Below the pieces are notes generated by a model. The model saw only the letters and a program-made list of their open reading frames with translations, ran no database searches and was not told the origin of the DNA. The position numbers and the translations under genes were made by a program. This document shows, piece by piece, positions 6,393 to 8,699 of a stretch of 8,699 nucleotides of DNA. The DNA comes from Actinomycetes bacterium (GTDB lineage Bacteria; Actinomycetota; Actinomycetes; Actinomycetales; Cellulomonadaceae): contig JAEYXM010000213.1 of assembly GCA_023428465.1 (NCBI GenBank), forward strand, positions 1 through 8,699, written 5' to 3'. Positions within the stretch are counted from its first letter, which is position 1. Every line of letters begins with the position of its first letter.

Positions 6393-6418
6393 TGATCTGC
6401 GTCGACACGCGCAGATCA
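6393..6418 (-). promoter_or_regulatory. Perfect 9-bp inverted repeat in the DUF4190 leader
   Basis: TGATCTGCG (6393-6401) and its exact reverse complement CGCAGATCA (6410-6418) flank an eight-base spacer. In the minus-strand mRNA the hairpin ends one base before the AGGAGG ribosome binding site. It could be a DNA operator for a dimeric regulator lying over the transcription start, or an RNA hairpin that affects ribosome access or mRNA stability. Confidence 0.55.
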
Positions 6419-6422
6419 GCAT

Positions 6423-6428
6423 TCCATA
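6423..6428 (-). promoter_or_regulatory. Candidate -10 element for the DUF4190-glycosyltransferase operon
   Basis: On the minus strand this reads TATGGA, close to the TANNNT -10 pattern, and would place the start of transcription near 6415, inside the inverted repeat at 6393-6418. No clear -35 is visible. This is the most AT-rich point of the intergenic region. Confidence 0.35.
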
Positions 6429-6455
6429 CCTGCGCCTGCGGTCCGGGCGGATCGC

Positions 6456-6461
6456 TACAGT
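6456..6461 (+). promoter_or_regulatory. Candidate -10 element for the permease gene
   Basis: TACAGT fits the actinobacterial TANNNT consensus and would give a leader of about 65 bases before the ATG at 6533. No convincing -35 precedes it. It is nearly back to back with the candidate minus-strand -10 at 6423-6428. Confidence 0.35.
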
Positions 6462-6505
6462 TGGCCGGGCCGCGCGGCGGCGCCCCCTCCAGCGTCGCCG
6501 GACAG

Positions 6506-6529
6506 TGACCCCTGGGACCTAGGGAGTCA
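6506..6529 (+). promoter_or_regulatory. Hairpin covering the permease ribosome binding site
   Basis: TGACCCCT (6506-6513) can pair with AGGGAGTCA (6521-6529), giving an 8-bp stem with one bulged A (6525) and a seven-base loop. The right arm contains AGGGAG (6521-6526), the only good ribosome binding site for the ATG at 6533. A folded leader would therefore hide it. A weaker upstream stem, GGCGGCG (6476-6482) with CGTCGCC (6493-6499), lies in the same leader. Pairing is seen; regulation is inferred. Confidence 0.4.
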
Positions 6530-6532
6530 GGC

Positions 6533-7888
6533 ATGAGCAGCATCGGTTGGCGGGTCCACGGCGACGGCCGTCGGGTCACCCCGGGAGCGGTGGTCAACCC
6601 CGATGAGCGGCTGAGCTGGCCGCGGACCATCGGCATCGGCACGCAGCACGTCGTCGCCATGTTCGGTGCGACCGTGCTCGTCCCGACGATCACGCAGTTC
6701 CCGGTGTCCACGACCCTGTTCTTCTCCGCGGTCGGCACGGTGCTGTTCCTCGTCATCACCGGGAACAAGCTGCCGTCCTACCTCGGGTCGTCGTTCGCGT
6801 TCATCGCCCCGGTGCTGGCCGCGACCGCCCAGGAGGGCGTGAGCGCCGCGACGGGCGGCATCCTGGCCGCGGGCCTCCTGCTCGCGATCGTCGGCGTCGT
6901 CGTGCACCTGTGGGGCGCGACGTGGATCGACGTCGTCATGCCCCCGATCGTCACGGGCACGATCGTCGCCCTCATCGGCATCAACCTGGCGCCGGCCGCG
7001 TGGGGCTACCCGCAGGCCGACGGCTCGTTCTCCGGCGTCCGCGGCGCGCCGCTCACCGCGATCATCACGATCGCGGCGATCTGCTTCACGACCGTCTTCT
7101 TCCGCGGCATGCTCGGGCGGCTCGCGATCCTCGTCGGCGCGGTGGTCGGCTACCTGGCCGCCTGGGCGCAGGGCCAGATCGACTTCACGCCCGTCGACAA
7201 GGCGAGCTGGATCGGCTTCCCCGAGTTCACCACCCCCACGTTCAGCCCGTCGGTCCTCGGCCTGTTCCTGCCCGTCGTCTTCGTCCTCATCGCGGAGAAC
7301 GTGGGCCACGTGAAGTCCGTCGCCGCGATGACCGGCAAGGACTACGACCCGCTGATCGGCCGCGCGCTCCTGTCCGACGGCCTCGCGACGTCGCTCGCCG
7401 GCATCGGCGGCGGCTCGGGCACGACGACGTACGCGGAGAACATCGGCGTCATGGCGGCGACGAAGGTCTACTCGACCGCGGCGTACTGGGCCGCAGCGGC
7501 CGCCGCTCTGGTCCTCAGCCTCTCGCCGAAGTTCGGTGCGCTCATCGGCTCCGTGCCGGTCGGCGTCCTCGGCGGTGCGGGCACGGTCCTGTACGGGATG
7601 ATCTGCATCCTCGGCGCGCGCATCTGGGTGCAGAACCGCGTGAGCTTCGCCGACCCGGTCAACCTGACCACCGCCGGCGTCGGTCTCATCATCGCTGCCG
7701 CGAACTTCACGTACTCCACCGACGGCGGCCTGGTCTTCGAGGGCATCGCGATCGGCACCGCCGCCGTGCTCGTGCTCTACCACGGCATGCGGGCCATCGC
7801 GAAGTGGCGCGGCACCCACGTCGAGGCCGCGACGCCGGCGTCCGTGCCGGGCGGCGTGGAGCTCGAGGAGCCCGCCGCGGAAGGCTGA
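6533..7888 (+). CDS. NCS2-family uracil permease (RutG/UraA-like)
   Basis: This 451-residue membrane transporter has the length and motifs of the nucleobase:proton symporters of the NCS2 family. After a hydrophilic start come QHVVAMFGATVLVP (around 39-52), then AENVGHVKSVAAMTGKDYDP with Glu255 and His259, then GSGTTTYAENIGVMAATKVY with Glu302. Glu255 and Glu302 correspond to the two glutamates that bind uracil in E. coli UraA, and AENIGVMA is the usual helix-10 signature. The helix-8 AEN-GHVK and the SPKFGALI and GARIW motifs resemble RutG as I remember it more than UraA. Uracil is the most likely substrate, with thymine or xanthine possible. ATG at 6533 has AGGGAG six bases upstream. The gene stands alone, divergent from the DUF4190 operon, and ends before a strong hairpin. 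The last 25 residues form a polar, Glu-rich tail. Confidence 0.93.
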   Translation: MSSIGWRVHGDGRRVTPGAVVNPDERLSWPRTIGIGTQHVVAMFGATVLVPTITQFPVSTTLFFSAVGTVLFLVITGNKLPSYLGSSFAFIAPVLAATAQEGVSAATGGILAAGLLLAIVGVVVHLWGATWIDVVMPPIVTGTIVALIGINLAPAAWGYPQADGSFSGVRGAPLTAIITIAAICFTTVFFRGMLGRLAILVGAVVGYLAAWAQGQIDFTPVDKASWIGFPEFTTPTFSPSVLGLFLPVVFVLIAENVGHVKSVAAMTGKDYDPLIGRALLSDGLATSLAGIGGGSGTTTYAENIGVMAATKVYSTAAYWAAAAAALVLSLSPKFGALIGSVPVGVLGGAGTVLYGMICILGARIWVQNRVSFADPVNLTTAGVGLIIAAANFTYSTDGGLVFEGIAIGTAAVLVLYHGMRAIAKWRGTHVEAATPASVPGGVELEEPAAEG

Positions 7889-7914
7889 TCGAGCAGCCTG
7901 ACCGCTGAGTACGG

Positions 7915-7953
7915 CGCAGGGGCGCCCTCCCGACCGGGATGGGCGCCCCTGCG
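7915..7953. terminator. Strong 13-bp bidirectional hairpin terminator
   Basis: CGCAGGGGCGCCC (7915-7927) pairs perfectly with GGGCGCCCCTGCG (7941-7953), and the enclosed bases form a further TCCC/GGGA stem with loop GACC. It lies 26 bases after the permease stop and about 93 bases beyond the convergent LytR_C gene, so it can serve both. There is no T-run, which is common for actinobacterial terminators. Confidence 0.8.
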
Positions 7954-8046
7954 GCGTCTGCGTGATGGCGCACGCAAGTCTCGGGCGCAGGCAAGGTTTC
8001 GCGTGCGCGGTACCGGCCCGATGTGGCGCCGCCGGAGCGGTGGCGG

Positions 8047-8699
8047 TCAGCCCTCCGCGGCGGGGGCCTCGCCGCCGACGTCGGTGCCCTCCGGGACCTC
8101 GCCGGTGTCACCCTCGGGGACGTCTCCGGCCGGGACCTCGCCGTCGGCCGGGGGCTCGGTGGTCGGCGGCACGGGGCCGGGCGGGGCGGTGAGCAGGGCC
8201 TGCTCGAGCGGGACGCACGACAGCGAGCCCTCGAGCGGGGCCTGGAACGCGAGCGCGACCTCCTCGCGCGGGATGAGCGTGTCCCACTTGTCGCCGAGGA
8301 GCAGGTCGACGCTCTCGTCCTCGCGCTGGTCGAGGACGAGGACGGCGTCGGGGATGGTCGCCGCGAGGGTGTACGCGGCCGCCAGGCCGGCCTCGCCGAA
8401 GTGGATCCGCGCGGTCCCGGGCACGGAGCCGTCGTAGTTGCCGGAGCGCAGGACCGTGAAACCGCGCTCGGTGAGCGTCTCCGCCGTCATCCCGGCGAGG
8501 CCGCTGCGCGTCGTCGCGTTGAGGACGTTGATCTGCACCGACGCGTACGCGACGGAGATGGCGCCCTCGGGTGGGCACGGGGCGGGCTGGACGGACGGGT
8601 CGAAGTCCGGCGTCGGCGTCGTGAAGTCGCGGGCGAGGAAGTCCGCGTCCATGGCGCCCGTATAGACCGCGGTGGCCCCGAGGAACGTGAGGGCCAGGC
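8047..8699 (-). CDS. Membrane-anchored LytR_C domain protein (partial, N-terminus missing)
   Basis: The frame is open from the right edge of the window to a TGA at 8049-8047. It begins inside a membrane helix (LALTFLGATAVYTG) and continues through an in-frame ATG at 8652 that is therefore not the true start. A linker with Pro and Cys is followed by a domain beginning around VAYASVQINVLNATTRSGLA and running through ERGFTVLRSGNYDG and AVLVLDQREDESVDLLLGD. This is the LytR C-terminal domain (PF13399 type), found outside the membrane in actinobacteria and often linked to cell-wall glycopolymer attachment. The LCP catalytic domain is not seen and could only lie beyond the window, though the helix so close upstream suggests a stand-alone protein. 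Two cysteines flank the domain and may form a disulfide. The last ~40 residues are an acidic Pro/Glu/Gly repeat tail. Confidence 0.85.
   Translation of the reverse strand, partial: LALTFLGATAVYTGAMDADFLARDFTTPTPDFDPSVQPAPCPPEGAISVAYASVQINVLNATTRSGLAGMTAETLTERGFTVLRSGNYDGSVPGTARIHFGEAGLAAAYTLAATIPDAVLVLDQREDESVDLLLGDKWDTLIPREEVALAFQAPLEGSLSCVPLEQALLTAPPGPVPPTTEPPADGEVPAGDVPEGDTGEVPEGTDVGGEAPAAEG

Noticed and set aside
4742..6395. Long plus-strand frames opposite the glycosyltransferase and DUF4190 genes
   Set aside because: The translations are low-complexity Arg/His/Asp or Thr/Ala/Pro sequence, while the minus strand encodes proteins with clear membrane topology and a recognisable family.
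6527..7819. 430-codon minus-strand frame opposite the permease
   Set aside because: The translation is Asp/Arg/Glu/Gly-rich with no domain. The plus strand encodes a full NCS2 transporter with conserved substrate residues.
8021..8046. CCGCC/GGCGG pairing just after the LytR_C stop as a terminator
   Set aside because: Only five base pairs with a loop of about eight bases and no tail. The strong hairpin at 7915-7953 is the better candidate for this gene.

Overview
The window is chromosomal DNA from a high-GC Gram-positive actinobacterium. Coding stretches have third positions that are almost all G or C, and GTG starts are frequent. Several families are typical of actinobacteria: a two-repeat septum-formation lipoprotein, a Pro/Gln/Gly/Tyr-rich DUF4190 membrane protein, a GT87-type membrane glycosyltransferase and a membrane-anchored LytR_C protein. 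The gene set would fit Cellulomonadaceae, but that placement is an inference from general familiarity, not from a marker gene.

Layout. Positions 1-89 (minus) hold the first 29 codons of an unknown gene that leaves the window on the left. Positions 90-835 have no intact gene. They contain a probable frameshifted small gene (327-618) and a perfect 13-bp hairpin (731-759). A plus-strand run follows: yaaA (836-1612, peroxide-stress family, probably leaderless), a decayed 3' fragment of a septum-formation lipoprotein gene (1649-1797), the intact septum-formation lipoprotein (1838-2812), and a seven-helix/PAS/GGDEF diguanylate cyclase (2950-4569). Convergent to these is a minus-strand pair read from 6380 down to 4619: a DUF4190 membrane protein (5898-6380), then a GT87-like glycosyltransferase (4619-5887) ten bases after its stop. 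Divergent from the pair is an NCS2 uracil-type permease (6533-7888), which ends at a strong hairpin (7915-7953). A LytR_C domain protein (8047-8699, minus) converges on that hairpin and leaves the window on the right.

The genes do not form one pathway. The shared theme is the cell envelope: lipoprotein, membrane glycosyltransferase, DUF4190 protein and LytR_C protein, alongside c-di-GMP signalling, peroxide/iron protection and nucleobase uptake. I see no CRISPR array, tRNA, rRNA, insertion sequence or recognisable defence system.

The most informative observations are three. First, a tandem paralogue of the septum-formation gene has decayed to its last ~50 codons. Second, the divergent intergenic region 6381-6532 has a hairpin beside or over the ribosome binding site of each flanking gene. 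Third, the possible pseudogene at 327-618 lies in a stretch less obviously chromosomal than the rest.
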